The translations under genes were made by a program, and so were the position numbers. 64,000 nucleotides of DNA from Caprella mutica (taxonomy: Eukaryota; Arthropoda; Malacostraca; Amphipoda; Caprellidae). The stretch covers positions 47,323 through 111,322 of the forward strand of contig CANNZV010003137.1 in NCBI GenBank assembly GCA_947561585.1. The letters run 5' to 3'. Within the stretch, counting starts at the first letter, position 1, and each line of letters starts with the position of its first letter. The notes below the pieces were generated by a model that worked only from the letters and a program-made list of their open reading frames with translations, made no database searches and was not told the DNA's origin. Below, piece after piece: positions 62,966 through 64,000 of the stretch.

Positions 62966-64000
62966 ATGAAATTCACCCTTTCCTGGCTGAAAGAGCACCT
63001 CGACACCTCTGCCTCGGTCGATGAAATCACAGAGGCCCTCACAGATCTTGGTCTTGAGGTGGAAGGCGTTGAAAATCCAGCGAAAAAGCTGGAGGCCTTT
63101 ACGCTGGCCAAGGTGACGCACGCCGAACAGCATCCCGATGCCGACAGGCTGCGGGTGTGCACGGTGCAAACCAATGAGGGCGACAAACAAATCGTCTGCG
63201 GCGCCCCCAATGCCCGCGAGGGTATCACCGTGGTGCTGGCCAAACCCGGCGACTACGTCCCCGGTATCGACGTAACTTTGTCCGTCGGAAACATTCGAGG
63301 TGTCGAAAGCCACGGCATGATGGCGTCCGAACGTGAACTGGAACTTTCCGACGAACATGATGGAATCATTGAGCTTCCATCGGGTGACGTGGGGCAGCGG
63401 TTCATTGATTGGCTTGCAGAAAACGATCCGGCCAAGGTTGATCCGGTGATCGAAATTGCCATCACTCCGAACCGTCAGGATGCGCTGGGCGTTCATGGCA
63501 TTGCGCGCGATTTGGCCGCGCGCGGTCTGGGCACGTTGAAACCGCTCAAGGAAGAAGCCGTCCCCGGCAGGTTCCCAAGCCCGATCAGCATCACCATCGA
63601 TGACGACACGCTTGGCGAAGGGGGCTGCCACGTCTTCGCCGGCCGCTTCATCCGAGGCGTCAAAAACGGGCCAAGCCCCAAGTGGTTGCAAGACCGCCTG
63701 CGTGCCATCGGCCTGCGCCCGATCTCGGCGCTTGTCGACGTAACGAACTTTTTCACCTTTGACCGCAACCGCCCGCTGCACGTGTTCGATGCCGACAAGG
63801 TGCATGGCAAGCTGCGGGTTCATCGCGCAAGGGCGGGCGAACAACTGGTTGGCTTAGACGAAAAAACCTACACTTTTGGTGACGGGCAAGTGGTGATCTC
63901 GGACGACAAGGCCATTGAATCTATTGGTGGAATCATGGGTGGCCTTGAAACAGGCTGCACGGGGGAAACGGTCAACGTGTTCCTTGAAGCGGCCTATTGG
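62966..64000 (+). CDS. pheT: phenylalanyl-tRNA synthetase beta chain (partial)
   Basis: 345 codons are visible from the ATG at 62966; the 3' end lies beyond the window. KFTLSWLKEHLDTSASVDEI is the standard start. The tRNA-binding (EMAP-like) domain shows VTHAEQHPDADRLRVCTVQT and QIVCGAPNAREG. The B3/B4 editing domain begins with ISALVDVTNFFTFDRNRPLH. With PheS it forms the alpha2beta2 enzyme. It usually follows pheS directly; here 1.6 kb of other genes lie between. Confidence 0.97.
   Translation, partial: MKFTLSWLKEHLDTSASVDEITEALTDLGLEVEGVENPAKKLEAFTLAKVTHAEQHPDADRLRVCTVQTNEGDKQIVCGAPNAREGITVVLAKPGDYVPGIDVTLSVGNIRGVESHGMMASERELELSDEHDGIIELPSGDVGQRFIDWLAENDPAKVDPVIEIAITPNRQDALGVHGIARDLAARGLGTLKPLKEEAVPGRFPSPISITIDDDTLGEGGCHVFAGRFIRGVKNGPSPKWLQDRLRAIGLRPISALVDVTNFFTFDRNRPLHVFDADKVHGKLRVHRARAGEQLVGLDEKTYTFGDGQVVISDDKAIESIGGIMGGLETGCTGETVNVFLEAAYW

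Overview
The window is a 64 kb piece of a GC-rich alphaproteobacterial chromosome. It is most likely from the family Rhodobacteraceae (Roseobacter-type marine bacteria). This rests on irr next to fabA, fabB and a nearby fabI, a DUF3576 lipoprotein, DUF1244, a small Gram-negative porin, a maf-rng-yacG run, and the general codon and GC style. The sequence is a draft: a 259-base N run lies inside otnI, and six single-base-type frame breaks sit between 55.0 and 62.8 kb, one of them in the essential gene pheS. No tRNA, rRNA, CRISPR array, transposase or complete prophage was seen.

Layout. (1) 1-14.0 kb: a compact catabolic island. On the minus strand it reads ABC-transporter ATPase, solute-binding protein, two permeases, a HisD-family dehydrogenase, a SnoaL/NTF2-like protein, an SDR, a LacI regulator, a second SnoaL-like protein, a double cupin, an alpha/beta hydrolase, an RraA-like aldolase and a MetE-barrel protein cut by the window edge. 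Many of the catabolic junctions are 4-base ATGA or 1-base stop/start overlaps. A third SnoaL-like gene is divergent, and two matching palindromes in the shared intergenic region look like LacI operators. The substrate is not known. (2) 14.0-18.5 kb: a TetR regulator facing a periplasmic-type molybdenum hydroxylase (2Fe-2S subunit, TAT-signalled Mo subunit, double-CxxCH cytochrome) and a small membrane protein. (3) 18.5-29.6 kb: the irr-fabA-fabB-fabI fatty-acid locus. A chemoreceptor pair separates fabA from fabB. A 5.5 kb block separates fabB from fabI and holds a pentapeptide-repeat protein, the tetronate cassette ltnD-otnK-otnC-otnI and a beheaded TRAP permease. (4) 29.6-32.6 kb: zinc uptake, znuA facing zur-znuC-znuB, with a pair of candidate Zur boxes between them. 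(5) 32.6-42.4 kb: holA, lptE and leuS; a glycosyltransferase; DUF3576; a porin; a TPR-sulfotransferase; and a YggS-family protein. (6) 42.4-51.3 kb: 5-oxoprolinase pxpBCA, a class V aminotransferase, yacG, rng, maf, DUF1244, an N-formylglutamate amidohydrolase and pyruvate kinase. (7) 51.3-64 kb: one minus-strand RTX protein, then rpmI-rplT, three tandem RTX proteins that share an unrecognised N-terminal domain, pheS (frameshifted), a small AT-rich tail-anchored ORF, a glutamine-amidotransferase-like gene (frameshifted) and pheT, cut by the right edge.

Two conserved housekeeping neighbourhoods (irr-fabA-fabB-fabI and rpmI-rplT-pheS-pheT) are each interrupted by accessory DNA. The best candidate for an undescribed system is the HisD/SnoaL/ABC island. 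The second is the RTX trio with its shared N-terminal domain. All functional assignments are from reading motifs and gene order; no database search was run.
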